From contig NZ_BBMP01000022.1 in the NCBI RefSeq assembly GCF_000755245.1, forward strand, positions 62,001-126,000: a stretch of DNA of 64,000 bases, given 5' to 3'. Of the stretch, positions 16,133-25,851 are shown piece after piece. Origin of the DNA: Halococcus sediminicola. GTDB lineage: Archaea > Halobacteriota > Halobacteria > Halobacteriales > Halococcaceae. The notes under the pieces are model-generated. The model saw only the letters and a program-made list of their open reading frames with translations, made no database searches and had not been told where the DNA came from. Numbering within the stretch: position 1 is the first letter of the stretch; each line of letters starts with the position of its first letter. The position numbers and the translations under genes were made by a program.

Positions 16133-18863
16133 CACACCGACCGACGAGACGGCAGGCGTCACAGAGGAGACGACCACCGAGGACACCGACGAACTCATCG
16201 ACGAACTCGAGCGCCGGCGCTCGCTCGGCGGGGTGGCCGCGCTCGCGGTCATCGTCGTCGCGGTCGCGTTCTCGGCCTTCCAGCTGTGGCTCGCCGCCCG
16301 CGGGTTCATCTTCCAGTTCTCGCTGCCGCTCTACGGCGAGGTCAACCTCGGCGCGCTCCAGTCCCTCCAGGTCAACAGCATCCACGTCACGTTCGGACTG
16401 TTGCTCACCTTCCTGCTCTTTCCGGCCACGCAGGGCGACGGCTTCCTCTCGCGGCGGCTCGCGCGGGTCGTGCCGGCGCTCGAAACACGGCTGGGCGAAT
16501 CGAACCCCGTGACGCGCGCCGGGCGCGGCGTTCGCGGGGCGATCCGCTGGCTGTTGCTCGACCCCGACCGCGAGCGCGTCACGCCCGTCGACATCGTGTT
16601 GATGATCCTGGCGGCTTTGAGCACGCTCTACATCCTGCTCGATTTCGACGAGGTCCAACAGCTCCGCTCGCTCGGTCTCAGTTCGGGTCGGACGACCGCC
16701 GAAGTGCTGCCGATACTTGCTGCTCCCGTCCAGGCACTCTCGGCGCTCGGGATCCCGCTCGACGAGTCCTCGTACGCGTTCGTCCTCGGCGCGCTCGGCG
16801 TCCTGCTCGTGCTCGAAGCCACCCGGCGGACGCTCGGCTTCTATCTCATGACCATCGTCGCGCTGTTCATCGTCTACGCGCGCTTTGGCTACCTGATCCC
16901 GCCCGACGCCGCGTTCGTCGGCGTGCTCGACATCCCCCAGAGCGAGTGGAGTTCGATCATCCAGAACCTCTGGTACAACACCGCCAACGGCGTCTTCGGC
17001 GTCCCAGTCCGGGTGAGCGTCCAGTTCATCTACATCTTCATCCTCTTCGGGGCCTTCCTGGAGATGAGCGGCGCGGGCAAGTGGTTCATCGACCTCGCCT
17101 ACTCCGCCACCGGGAGACGGAAGGGCGGCCCGGCGAAGGCGTCCATTCTCGCGTCGGGCTTCATGGGCACCATCTCCGGGTCGTCGATCGCCAACACCGT
17201 CACCACCGGGGCCTTTACCATTCCGCTGATGAAGAAGACGGGCTATCGCTCGGAGTTCGCCGGCGCGGTCGAGGCGTCGGCCTCCTCGGGCGGGCAGATC
17301 CTCCCGCCAGTGATGGGTGCGGCGGCCTTCCTCATCGTCGAGTACACCCAGACGCCCTTTGCGAACGTCATCGTCGCGGCAGCGGTCCCCGCGGTCGTCT
17401 TCTTCTTCGGCGTCTGGGTGATGGTCCACCTCGAAGCCACGAAGGCGGGTATCGGCGGCGTCGACCCCGCCGAACTCGTCGCGTTTCGCTCACATCTGCA
17501 GCGTGGCTGGTTCTATCTCGTGCCCATCCTCCTCCTGCTCTACTACCTCATCGTCGCGCGGCTGACCGTCGCACGCTCGGCGTGGTACACAGTATTAGCT
17601 ATCGCCGCACTCATCGCGTTCGTCGCGGCCTACAACGACCGCACGCGCTGGCCGCTGGTCGGCGTCATCGCGGCGATCGGGGTGGCGGAGTTCGTCGCCC
17701 ACCTGGTCGCCGGCGTGGGCGTCATCGCGGCGCTTACCGGCGCGGGCGGGGCGGGGATGGCCCCCGGCGCGGCCGCGGCGGCGGTCGCGGGAAAGATGGG
17801 ATGGCTCGTCATCGCGGTCTGTGTCATTACATTGCTGCTCCGGCCACGCGACGACTCGCCGCTCTTGGACTACGACGAACAGGTCGACGACGCCGTCGGC
17901 ACCGTGACCGGCGCGCTCGACCGCCCGCAACTGGCCGACAACCGGGCGGTCGGCTTCCTCGCGTTCATCGAGAAGGCGATGGAATCGGGCGCGCGCACCG
18001 CCACTCCCGTCGTCATCGCGGTCGCCGCCGCCGGCATCATCCCCGGCGTTATCAGTACCACTGGATTGGGCCCGAACCTCACGACGCTGATCCTCAACGT
18101 CGCTGGCGGTTCGCTCGTCCTGCTCCTCGTGATCACCGCCATCTCCTCGATCATCCTCGGGATGGGGATGCCGACGACGGTGACCTACATCATCCTCGTC
18201 TCGCTGCTCGGCACGGCCATCGCCCAGTTCGACGTGCCGCTGCTGGCCGCCCACCTGTTCATCCTCTACTTCGGCGTGATCGCCGACATCACGCCGCCGG
18301 TAGCGGTCGCGGCGTACGCGGCCTCGGGCGTGGCGAAATCCGACCCCTTCCAGACCGGTGTGGAGGCGTTCTCGCTCTCGCTCAACAAGGCCATCGTCCC
18401 GTTCGCGTTCGTCCTCGTACCGGGTGTCGTCTTGCTGCGCCGGATTCCGGGCGTGCCGGCCGACGCCGACCAGACCTATCGCGTCATTAACGTCGCCGAC
18501 GTGCTCGATGTCGGCTACTTCGTGCCCGAGGTACTGATCCCGATCGCGGGCGTGTTCCTCGGCGTGGTCGCGCTCGGCGCGACGGTCATCGGCTTCCTCT
18601 ACAGCAAGGTGTCGTGGGCCGAACGGGCGGCGTTCGCGCTCGCCGCCATCCTGCTGATGGCTCCCGGATTGCTGTTCAACAGCGTCGAGAGCATCCTCAC
18701 GGCGCTCGGCATGGCCGTCTCGTTCAACGCGCTCACCTTCGACCTCGCGCTGCGCGCCATCGGCGGTGCGCTGTTCACGGCGCTCGCGCTCGCCAACCGT
18801 CGACGGATGGGTCCCGAGACTGAGCGCGCGGAGCAGACCGACGAGACGTCGGCCGACGCCTAA
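16122..18863 (+). CDS. Fused TRAP transporter permease (TAXI type)
   Basis: A 913-residue membrane protein combining the small four-helix and large twelve-helix TRAP subunits in one chain (DctQM-like fusion, the 4TM/12TM type). Landmarks are the TRAP core FMGTISGSSIANTVTTGAF and SGGQILPPVMGAAAF in the first half and GMGMPTTVTYIILV with DITPPVAVAAYAASG in the second half. It uses an ion gradient to import the compound bound by the TAXI receptor. The start lies inside the DUF1850 gene, giving an 11-nt overlap. Its stop overlaps by 4 nt the stop of the convergent unknown gene. Confidence 0.9.
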   Translation: MSTDTPTDETAGVTEETTTEDTDELIDELERRRSLGGVAALAVIVVAVAFSAFQLWLAARGFIFQFSLPLYGEVNLGALQSLQVNSIHVTFGLLLTFLLFPATQGDGFLSRRLARVVPALETRLGESNPVTRAGRGVRGAIRWLLLDPDRERVTPVDIVLMILAALSTLYILLDFDEVQQLRSLGLSSGRTTAEVLPILAAPVQALSALGIPLDESSYAFVLGALGVLLVLEATRRTLGFYLMTIVALFIVYARFGYLIPPDAAFVGVLDIPQSEWSSIIQNLWYNTANGVFGVPVRVSVQFIYIFILFGAFLEMSGAGKWFIDLAYSATGRRKGGPAKASILASGFMGTISGSSIANTVTTGAFTIPLMKKTGYRSEFAGAVEASASSGGQILPPVMGAAAFLIVEYTQTPFANVIVAAAVPAVVFFFGVWVMVHLEATKAGIGGVDPAELVAFRSHLQRGWFYLVPILLLLYYLIVARLTVARSAWYTVLAIAALIAFVAAYNDRTRWPLVGVIAAIGVAEFVAHLVAGVGVIAALTGAGGAGMAPGAAAAAVAGKMGWLVIAVCVITLLLRPRDDSPLLDYDEQVDDAVGTVTGALDRPQLADNRAVGFLAFIEKAMESGARTATPVVIAVAAAGIIPGVISTTGLGPNLTTLILNVAGGSLVLLLVITAISSIILGMGMPTTVTYIILVSLLGTAIAQFDVPLLAAHLFILYFGVIADITPPVAVAAYAASGVAKSDPFQTGVEAFSLSLNKAIVPFAFVLVPGVVLLRRIPGVPADADQTYRVINVADVLDVGYFVPEVLIPIAGVFLGVVALGATVIGFLYSKVSWAERAAFALAAILLMAPGLLFNSVESILTALGMAVSFNALTFDLALRAIGGALFTALALANRRRMGPETERAEQTDETSADA

Positions 18864-19336
18864 TCGACCGCGAACGGACTCGCTTCTCGTTTCCATTCCC
18901 ACCCGGGCAGTCGCGTCTGAAAGCCCGCCGCGAGCGCCGCGAGCGCGTCGTCCGCGCCGGCCGGGCCGTCGATATGGGTGCTCACGTCTGCGTAGTGGAA
19001 GGTTGCCTCGCCGAGCAGCCTGAGCGGTTGGGGGCCCGCGATCATCCCGGCGAGTTCGCGGCCGAGCAGTTCGTCAACGACGAAGCCCGGGTAGTCGTCC
19101 TCGACGTCGAGATCCGAAAGGAGGTCGAGCAGCGCAGCGACGTTCACCGCGCGGTCGCCGTCGGCGAAGACGGTATCGACCTCGTCGCGGTACTCCTCGA
19201 CGGTGACGGTCGCTACCTCGGTGTCGAAAGCCTCGCCGAGGTCGGCGCGGACCTCGTTGATGAGCGCCACGACCATCGGCGCGCGTTCGCTGGTTCGCTC
19301 GTGGGCCGCGGCCACGGTCTCGGGCGTCACGCGCAT
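18860..19336 (-). CDS. Conserved haloarchaeal-type protein, function unknown
   Basis: A 158-residue acidic cytoplasmic protein without membrane segments or cysteine motifs. I do not recognise a domain. Sequence from VRADLGEAFDTEVATVTVEEYRD looks alpha/beta, and the end is Trp-rich (GWEWKREAS). Codon use fits its neighbours, so it is a real gene. It converges on the TRAP permease, overlapping by 4 nt, and shares a bidirectional promoter region with the aCPSF1 gene. Confidence 0.65.
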   Translation of the reverse strand: MRVTPETVAAAHERTSERAPMVVALINEVRADLGEAFDTEVATVTVEEYRDEVDTVFADGDRAVNVAALLDLLSDLDVEDDYPGFVVDELLGRELAGMIAGPQPLRLLGEATFHYADVSTHIDGPAGADDALAALAAGFQTRLPGWEWKREASPFAVD

Positions 19337-19378
19337 GACCGGTCGAGGGGAGCGAGCGGGTTACGTCTTTGCGAAAGG

Positions 19379-19388
19379 TTTTATAATC
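19379..19388. promoter_or_regulatory. TATA element, probably bidirectional
   Basis: TTTTATAATC is TATA-like on both strands. On the minus strand it lies 43-50 nt before the ATG at 19336; on the plus strand it would start a long 5' leader (about 190 nt) for aCPSF1. A second CTATATC element follows at 19395-19401. The 259-bp divergent region holds nothing else I can support. Confidence 0.5.
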
Positions 19389-19595
19389 GCCATCCTATAT
19401 CTCCGAATACACACGGGTTTTCCGGACTCTCAGCGCCGAACGCGGGGTCCGAACCCGAACCCCCGATGGGTCGAAACCCTCCAGAGCGTACCGCATAGGA
19501 TATCCGTCGCATCGAGACGATGAGCGATGAGACGTTTCCGACCGGCGGTCGCTGGGTCCCGTCGGATACCCATCTCACATGGACCGAATCTCAGT

Positions 19596-21506
19596 ATGAG
19601 CACGGTAGACAAGCAACTCGACGAGATAGCGGCGACGATAACGGACGAACTGCCGGACGACATCTCGGTGTCGGACGTGACCTACGAGGGGCCGGAACTG
19701 GTCATCTACACGCGCGATCCGAAGAAGTTCGCGCGCAACGGAAACCTCATCCGCGACCTCGCCGGCCAGCTCAGAAAGCGCATCACCGTGCGCCCGGAAC
19801 CCGACGCGCTCACGCCGCCCGAGAGCGCCCGCGAGACGGTGCGCGAAGTGATTCCCGAGGCGGCGGACGTCTCTGACGTCGACTTCCACGAGGATACCGG
19901 CGAGGTCGTCATCGAGGCCGCGAAGCCGGGGATGGTCATCGGCCGCCACGGCTCGACCCTTCGAGAGATTACACAGGAGGTCGGCTGGACGCCGGAAGTC
20001 GTCCGCACGCCACCCATCGAGTCCTCGACGGTCTCCAATGTCAGAAACTTCCTCAAACAGGAGCGCGAGGAGCGCCGCGACATCCTCGAACGAGTGGGCC
20101 GTCAGATCCACCGCGAGGAGATGTCCGACGACCAGTGGGTGCGCATCACCACGCTCGGCTGCTGTCGTGAAGTGGGGCGGGCGAGCTTCATCCTCTCGAC
20201 GCCCGAGACCAGAGTGCTCATCGACTGTGGCGACAAACCAGGGTCGGACGACGCGCCCTACCTCCAAGTGCCAGAGGCCAACCCGCTCAACTCGCTCGAT
20301 GCGGTCGTCCTGACCCACGCCCACCTCGACCACTCGGCACTCATCCCGCTACTGTTCAAATACGGCTACGACGGTCCCATCTACACCACCGAACCCACCC
20401 GCGACTTGATGGGGCTCCTCCAACTGGATTACTTGGATGTGGCGGCCAAGGAGGGCCGGAGCCCGCCCTACGAGAGCGCGATGGTGCGCGAGGCGGTCAA
20501 ACACACCATCCCTGTGGAATACGGCGACGTGACCGACATCGCGCCCGACGTGAAGCTCACGATGCACAACGCCGGCCACATTCTGGGGAGCGCGGTCTCA
20601 CACTTCCACATCGGTGACGGCTACTACAACGTCGCCTTCTCGGGCGACATCCACTACGACGACACCCGCCTGTTCAACGGCGCGGTCAACGACTTCCCGC
20701 GTGTCGAGACGCTCGTGATGGAATCCACATATGGTGGACGCAACGACTACAAGACCGACCAGGCGGACTCCGAAAAGCGCCTCGTCGAGGTCGTCAACGA
20801 GACCGCCGACCGCGGCGGCAAGGTCCTGATCCCCTCCTTCGCCGTGGGCCGGTCACAGGAGATCATGCTCGTGCTCGAAGAGGCGATGCGCAACGGGAAA
20901 ATCCCGGAGATGCCCGTCCACCTCGACGGGATGATCTGGGAGGCGACGGCCATCCACTCGACCTATCCCGAGTACCTCCGCGACGACCTCCGAGACAGGA
21001 TCTTCCACGACGACGAGAACCCCTTCCTCGCGCCGCAGTTCAACCACATCGACGAGGGCGACGACGAACGCGAGGAAATCGCCGCTGGCGACCCCTCGAT
21101 AATCCTCTCGACGTCGGGGATGGTCACGGGCGGCCCGATCATGTCGTGGCTCGAACATCTGGGCGGCGACCCCGACAGCACGATGACGTTCGTGGGCTAT
21201 CAGGCCCAGGGGACCCTCGGACGACGGATTCAGAACGGCTGGGACGAGATCCCGATGAACGGCGGGCGCGGGCGCTCCGGCACGCTGAATCTCGAACTCG
21301 ACGTCGAGACCGTCGACGGGTTCTCGGGTCACGCCGACCGACAGGGACTGGAGAACTTCGTGAAGACGATGAATCCCCGCCCCGAGAAGGTACTCTGCGT
21401 CCACGGTGACGAACGGAGCGTGCAGGACTTCTCGTCGGCGCTCTATCACAATTATAATATGCGGACGTTCGCACCGAAGAACTTGGAGACGTTTCGGTTC
21501 AAGTAA
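19596..21506 (+). CDS. aCPSF1 beta-CASP ribonuclease (KH-containing)
   Basis: A 636-residue archaeal cleavage-and-polyadenylation-factor homologue, the ribonuclease tied to 3'-end formation and transcription termination in archaea. The N-terminal KH-type region contains VIGRHG (about residues 114-119). The metallo-beta-lactamase domain has THAHLDHSALIP (from residue 239) for zinc binding and the beta-CASP domain follows, with VMESTYGGRN, PSFAVGRSQEIM, STSGMVTGGP and VDGFSGHADRQ. Length and domain order match the full-length family. The ATG at 19596 (MSTVDKQLDE) fits family N termini better than the longer frame from 19527. Confidence 0.93.
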   Translation: MSTVDKQLDEIAATITDELPDDISVSDVTYEGPELVIYTRDPKKFARNGNLIRDLAGQLRKRITVRPEPDALTPPESARETVREVIPEAADVSDVDFHEDTGEVVIEAAKPGMVIGRHGSTLREITQEVGWTPEVVRTPPIESSTVSNVRNFLKQEREERRDILERVGRQIHREEMSDDQWVRITTLGCCREVGRASFILSTPETRVLIDCGDKPGSDDAPYLQVPEANPLNSLDAVVLTHAHLDHSALIPLLFKYGYDGPIYTTEPTRDLMGLLQLDYLDVAAKEGRSPPYESAMVREAVKHTIPVEYGDVTDIAPDVKLTMHNAGHILGSAVSHFHIGDGYYNVAFSGDIHYDDTRLFNGAVNDFPRVETLVMESTYGGRNDYKTDQADSEKRLVEVVNETADRGGKVLIPSFAVGRSQEIMLVLEEAMRNGKIPEMPVHLDGMIWEATAIHSTYPEYLRDDLRDRIFHDDENPFLAPQFNHIDEGDDEREEIAAGDPSIILSTSGMVTGGPIMSWLEHLGGDPDSTMTFVGYQAQGTLGRRIQNGWDEIPMNGGRGRSGTLNLELDVETVDGFSGHADRQGLENFVKTMNPRPEKVLCVHGDERSVQDFSSALYHNYNMRTFAPKNLETFRFK

Positions 21507-21698
21507 CACTCGCGCAAAGAGCGACTGGCGAACTCGGTGTTTCTCGTAGCGGTCATCCCTGTGTTATCGAGAGTAGGCTATTCGCGGCTCAGGTTGTTCT
21601 GGGCGTCCCCCTGCGACGGCCGGCACGACGTTCATCCCCGGGAAGCGGCTCTAGTCCCCGGCGGCGGTCGTCGGACCCGTCGCTGGATTTCGACGACG

Positions 21699-23210
21699 AT
21701 GCACGAAGGCTACCACCGCGTGCTCGCCGATATCGGCGAGCTGTTCACGTACTACGCCGGCCTGCCGTTGCTCTCGATAGTCGTTGCGCTGGTCTGGCGT
21801 GAATGGTTCATGATACCCGTACTGCTGCTCACGGCGGCACTCGTCTTCGCGTTCGGGTGGAGCCTCCAGTCGCGCTACGGCGAGGCTGGCGAGGCCGAGA
21901 CGGTTCAAGGGATTTTGGTGGTGTTGCTCGCGTGGGGACTGGCGGGCGTGGTCAACGCCCTGCCGCTACTGTTCGCCGCGTGGGCCACACAGTTCGGATT
22001 CCCCAACGTGCCCGCCGCCTCGCCCGCGCTGGCGACGTTCCTCAACCCCATGAACGCGCTGTTCGAGGGCATGAGCGGCGTGACTGGAAGTGGGTTCTCG
22101 ATGGCCAGCCGACCGGACCTGCTGCCCGCGACGATTCAGTGGTGGCGCTCACTGAGCCAGTGGCTGGGCGGCATCGGCGTCATCGTGCTCGCGGCCGCCG
22201 TCGTGAGCACCTCCGAGAACGAATCGTTCACCGAGATACACGGCAATAAAGCGCCAACGGAAACCATTCGCTCGACAACCATCGGGACGGCCGCCGCCAT
22301 CTGGTGGATGCTCGCGTACTTCACCGTTATCGCCATCCTGCTGCTCTGGCTCGCCGGCATGCCGCCCTGGGAAGCGATCAATCACGCGATGACGGGTCTC
22401 ACGACGGGTGGCTTTTCCATCGTGCCGGACAGCATGGGCTACTACGGTCCGCGGGTGCAGGCCGCGCTGATACCGGTGATGATGCTCGGAGCGACATCGT
22501 TCAGCGTCCTCTTTTTCGCGCTGCAGGGCGACGGCGAGCACCTCATCCGCGACGCGCAGACGAAGTGGTTGGTCGGGGCGTTCGGCGTCGGCGTCGTCGC
22601 CGTCGTCGGCGTCGTGGTCGGCACGAACATCTATCGAACCATCCCGAGAGCCATCAGGTATGGGGGCTTTCAGCTGGTCTCCGCACTATCGACGACGGGC
22701 TTTCAGACCGCCTCGAACCTCGGCAGCCGCTGGCCGGCGGTCGGCAAACTCCTTCTGATTATTGCGATGATCGGCGGCGGCGCGGCAGGCTCGACCGCCG
22801 GTGGTCTCAAGGTCGTGCGCGTGCGCTCGCTGCTCAAGGAAGCGCCCATCAACGCGGTCGACGTGGCCGAACACGAACGCGACGTCGGTAGCGAGATGCG
22901 AGGAGAGGCCTCCGCAGAATTCGGCGGTGCGGCAGCGATCGCCCACCTGTGGTTTCTCATGCTGGCGGTCGCCACCGTCGTCTGTCTCCTCGCGCTCCCG
23001 ATCAGCGCGAGCGGCTTCTCGCCCGTCGACGTGCTCTTCGAGGTGGCGAGCGCGGCGAGCAACGTCGGCCTCTCGACCGACGTCATCGGCGCGTCCTCGC
23101 CGCCGCTCGTCAAAGGCGTGTTCGTGCTCGTGATGTGGGTCGGACGTATCGAGATCATCCCCATCGTCGTGGCTGGGCAGGTGCTTCTCAACCGGGGTGT
23201 CGACCTGTGA
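21699..23210 (+). CDS. trkH: TrkH-family K+ uptake protein
   Basis: A 503-residue membrane protein of the TrkH/KtrB family with four pore-loop repeats: SGVTGSGFSM, TGLTTGGFSI, STTGFQTA and SAASNVGLSTD. Each carries the filter glycine, as in potassium transporters of this class. TrkH normally works with a cytoplasmic TrkA regulator; none is adjacent, though a two-RCK channel lies at 8.5 kb. The ATG at 21699 (MHEGYHRVLAD) is chosen as the natural start before the first helix; no clear TATA box was seen. A small membrane-protein gene overlaps its stop by 4 nt. Confidence 0.88.
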   Translation: MHEGYHRVLADIGELFTYYAGLPLLSIVVALVWREWFMIPVLLLTAALVFAFGWSLQSRYGEAGEAETVQGILVVLLAWGLAGVVNALPLLFAAWATQFGFPNVPAASPALATFLNPMNALFEGMSGVTGSGFSMASRPDLLPATIQWWRSLSQWLGGIGVIVLAAAVVSTSENESFTEIHGNKAPTETIRSTTIGTAAAIWWMLAYFTVIAILLLWLAGMPPWEAINHAMTGLTTGGFSIVPDSMGYYGPRVQAALIPVMMLGATSFSVLFFALQGDGEHLIRDAQTKWLVGAFGVGVVAVVGVVVGTNIYRTIPRAIRYGGFQLVSALSTTGFQTASNLGSRWPAVGKLLLIIAMIGGGAAGSTAGGLKVVRVRSLLKEAPINAVDVAEHERDVGSEMRGEASAEFGGAAAIAHLWFLMLAVATVVCLLALPISASGFSPVDVLFEVASAASNVGLSTDVIGASSPPLVKGVFVLVMWVGRIEIIPIVVAGQVLLNRGVDL

Positions 23211-23464
23211 TTCCCGAACCAGCGGCGAAGGTCCCGCTCGAAACCGACGCTCTCGTTACCGCGATGTTCACCGTCGGCGTCGTCCTCGTCCCCGCGCTCG
23301 CCGTGTTCGGCCGCTCCAGCGTGACCGTCACGGTCGTGACGCTGTACGTGCTCTTCCAGCCGACCTATCTCGTTGCGAAATCCATCTGGACCGAAAAGGA
23401 GGGCGAGGAGAGTGAGGGTAGCGAGGCCGCCGACGAAGCCGAGGACGAGGCCGAGGAGGGCTGA
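23207..23464 (+). CDS. Small membrane protein coupled to TrkH
   Basis: An 85-residue protein starting with GTG that overlaps the trkH stop (GTGA). It has two hydrophobic segments (around ALVTAMFTVGVVLVPALAVF and VTVVTLYVLFQPTYLV) and a strongly acidic C-terminal tail rich in Glu and Ala. No known domain. The tight coupling suggests a partner or stability factor for TrkH, but that is inference only. Confidence 0.65.
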   Translation: MIPEPAAKVPLETDALVTAMFTVGVVLVPALAVFGRSSVTVTVVTLYVLFQPTYLVAKSIWTEKEGEESEGSEAADEAEDEAEEG

Positions 23465-23528
23465 ACACGCGATAACGGTTCGATACTCGTCGTATTCGCA
23501 CCCAGAATCATTCGGATATCGGGCGATG

Positions 23529-23687
23529 CTACGACCGGATATCGTGCAGGATTTCCTCCGTACACTCCTCGCAGAGCTCTTTTTTCGGTCCCTCGGCGAA
23601 ACTTCCCTCCGTGTCGTGCTGGAAATAGCTCTCGGGACTCCCCTCGCTCGTTTTCCCACAGCCGTCGCACTCGAACTCCTTGACCAT
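23529..23687 (-). CDS. Small zinc-ribbon protein
   Basis: A 52-residue protein with two cysteine pairs, CDGCGK at residues 7-10 and CEEC near residues 40-43, a likely zinc ribbon. It is too short for further domains. Haloarchaea encode many such small zinc-finger proteins, mostly of unknown function. The ATG at 23687 (MVKEFECDGCG) is the only start close to the first cysteine pair. The 265-bp region to its right holds no other gene I can support. Confidence 0.6.
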   Translation of the reverse strand: MVKEFECDGCGKTSEGSPESYFQHDTEGSFAEGPKKELCEECTEEILHDIRS

Positions 23688-23952
23688 AGGTAGCGCATGG
23701 AGCGCAACGGGGGTCAACCCGTCGGTTCCGAAAGAACTCTGCGGCTGCAGCGCGTACGGCCCCGATCGAATGCGGCGTGACCGTCCCGTCGCTCGCACTC
23801 CACAGGACTCTGACGATCGTCCGTGACGACCGATAGCGACGCAATCGCCGACCCTCACCTCAGTCCTCTCTACACATCGGAGACGGGTTCGCAAGGAGCA
23901 TCGAGCATGGATCGACCACAATACCTATCCGAAAACCGATGGGAATTCCCGC

Positions 23953-24855
23953 ATGGATACTGTCGTCGTGGGGCTTGCTCTGCTCACTGCCACGAGTTGG
24001 GGCATCTCGGACCCGCTCTCGAAAGCGGGCATGGAGCGCGGCGGCACCCCACTCCTGGCGTCGATCGTCGTCGTCACCGTGAGCGTGCTCGGCTATTGGG
24101 TGTCGTTGTTTCTCAGGGGGTTCGATCTGTTCGCGCTGCCGTTCTGGGTCGTGGGTGCGTTTTTCGGGATCGGACTCGTCTCGACCGGTCTCGCCCGTCT
24201 GCTGAACTACGTCGGCGTCGAGCGCGCGGGAGCCAGCGTCAACAGCGCGACGGTCAACACGCGCCCGCTATGGGCGACGATCCTCGCGATCGCGTTTCTC
24301 GGTGAATCGATCACGGCCCAGGGAGTGCTGGGAATCGTCTGTGTCGTGAGCGGACTGGGACTCGTCGCGTTCTCGGGTGGGGGCGACATCACCGGCTGGA
24401 ACAAACGCGATCTGCTCTTTCCGCTCGGGGCGGCGCTCACGTTCGCATTTGGGAACGTCGCCCGACGATTCCTGTTCACCACCACGGGCGCGACACCGCT
24501 CGATGCGGTCGCGCTCAACGAACTCGCCGGTCTCGTCGGGTTGGCTTCGTTCATCCTCTACTCGAAACGCGGGCAGTTGCGCTCGTTTTTCCGGATTCCG
24601 CGGGAAGCGTACGCGTATTTCGTCGGCTGCGGGGTCTTCAGCGCGCTCGCGCTGTTCGGACTGTTCGCCGCCCTGGAACGGGGGCAGGTGACCGTCGTCG
24701 ACCCGCTTTCGAGTCCGACCTCCCTGTTTGCGATCCTCGTGACGGCCCTGTTCTTCCGCACGGTCGAATCGATCACTCCTCGACTGGTCGTGGGCGCTCT
24801 CTTGGTGATCTCGGGTGTGGTTCTCATCACCGGCCCACAGGTCCTGACGCTGTGA
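23953..24855 (+). CDS. EamA/DMT-superfamily transporter
   Basis: A 300-residue protein with about ten hydrophobic helices in two similar halves, the drug/metabolite transporter (EamA) layout. The first half opens with LLTATSWGISDPLSKAG and the second with PLGAALTFAFGNVARR. Both halves end in conserved small-residue helices. It may export or import a small metabolite; the substrate is unknown. A TATA-like ATACCTATCC lies about 27 nt upstream. Confidence 0.82.
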   Translation: MDTVVVGLALLTATSWGISDPLSKAGMERGGTPLLASIVVVTVSVLGYWVSLFLRGFDLFALPFWVVGAFFGIGLVSTGLARLLNYVGVERAGASVNSATVNTRPLWATILAIAFLGESITAQGVLGIVCVVSGLGLVAFSGGGDITGWNKRDLLFPLGAALTFAFGNVARRFLFTTTGATPLDAVALNELAGLVGLASFILYSKRGQLRSFFRIPREAYAYFVGCGVFSALALFGLFAALERGQVTVVDPLSSPTSLFAILVTALFFRTVESITPRLVVGALLVISGVVLITGPQVLTL

Positions 24856-24966
24856 CCGATCGGAGACGAAAAGCGGCCATCGAGCCGACAGCAAACGACG
24901 GGTCGATGCGACGCTTGATGGTTGTCTGAGAACTCGCGGCGAACGAACCCGACCTGCTCGTCGCCC

Positions 24967-25821
24967 TCAGTCCGCTTCGGCCGGATCGGTCACCTCTCCA
25001 GTCGCGGGATAGACACCCACCTGCTCACATAAATCGGCCATCGGACATGCCTCGGGATCGTCGAGACACGCCGGCTTGCGCGCGGTGCAGTATTCGCGCC
25101 CGAACTGGATGCTCGCCGTGTGGCCGAAGCCACACTTCTCGGCCGGAACCTGCGCTTCGAGCACCTCTCGAACCCCCTCGTGGTCCGCATCAGGTGCGGC
25201 GATACCGAGCCGGCGGTAGATGCGGTGGACGTGGGTATCGACCGGAAAGACGCCCGCGCGCCCGCCGGAAAAGAGCAGTACGCAGTCGGCCGTCTTGGGA
25301 CCCACCCCCGAGAAATCGAGCAGCGTCTCGCGCACCGTCGCGGGGTCCTCTTCGGTGACGAACGCGTCGAACTCCTCGGCCGGGCGAGACTCCGTCTCGC
25401 TGTCCGACGCGTCCTCACCGGACGCGTCGACGCTCCCGTACTCGTCGACGACGCGCTCGGCGATGGCGATCATCGTCTTCGATTTCTGGTTATAGAGACC
25501 CGCCGATTCGATGGTTTCGGCGAGTGCGGACTGTTCGGCGTCGGCGAGCGCGACCGCGAGGTCCGTGCCGTCGCCGTAGCGGTCCATCAGCGCGTCGTGA
25601 GCCGGTTGGCTCGCTTTGTCGGAGGTGTTCTGGCTCAAGATCGTCCGCACGAGACACTCGAAGGCGTCCTGACCCCCATACGCCTTCTGCCAGTAGCGTT
25701 CCCCGAGACGGTCCACGACGGCCTCGGCGCGGGTTTCGGCCTCGTGCTCGTCGAATTCGGCTGCGAGACCGCCGCCCGCTGAACCGCCGCTGATGTTCTC
25801 GGCCGGTTCGTCATCGCTCAT
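24967..25821 (-). CDS. nth: Endonuclease III-type DNA glycosylase/AP lyase
   Basis: A 284-residue base-excision repair enzyme. The helix-hairpin-helix LDFSGVGPKTADCVLLF carries the catalytic lysine and FPVDTHVHRI the catalytic aspartate. A C-terminal [4Fe-4S] cluster motif is present (C-x6-C-x6-C-x5-C in CTARKPAC, LDDPEAC and PMADLC). Compared with bacterial Nth it has an acidic N-terminal extension and an acidic, Ser-rich insert (about residues 130-148) typical of halophile versions. The ATG at 25821 is preferred. Confidence 0.9.
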   Translation of the reverse strand: MSDDEPAENISGGSAGGGLAAEFDEHEAETRAEAVVDRLGERYWQKAYGGQDAFECLVRTILSQNTSDKASQPAHDALMDRYGDGTDLAVALADAEQSALAETIESAGLYNQKSKTMIAIAERVVDEYGSVDASGEDASDSETESRPAEEFDAFVTEEDPATVRETLLDFSGVGPKTADCVLLFSGGRAGVFPVDTHVHRIYRRLGIAAPDADHEGVREVLEAQVPAEKCGFGHTASIQFGREYCTARKPACLDDPEACPMADLCEQVGVYPATGEVTDPAEAD

Positions 25822-25851
25822 GAGCAATGCTAGAGCGCCGGCCACAAAACG

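Noticed and set aside
16286-18490. 734-codon frame inside the TRAP permease
   Set aside because: Alternate frame of a high-G+C gene, Arg/His-rich, no start context; the permease frame has recognisable TRAP motifs.
22581-22622. GTC/GGC trinucleotide run in trkH
   Set aside because: It encodes a Val/Gly-rich membrane helix in frame; codon bias explains it, so it is not treated as a microsatellite.
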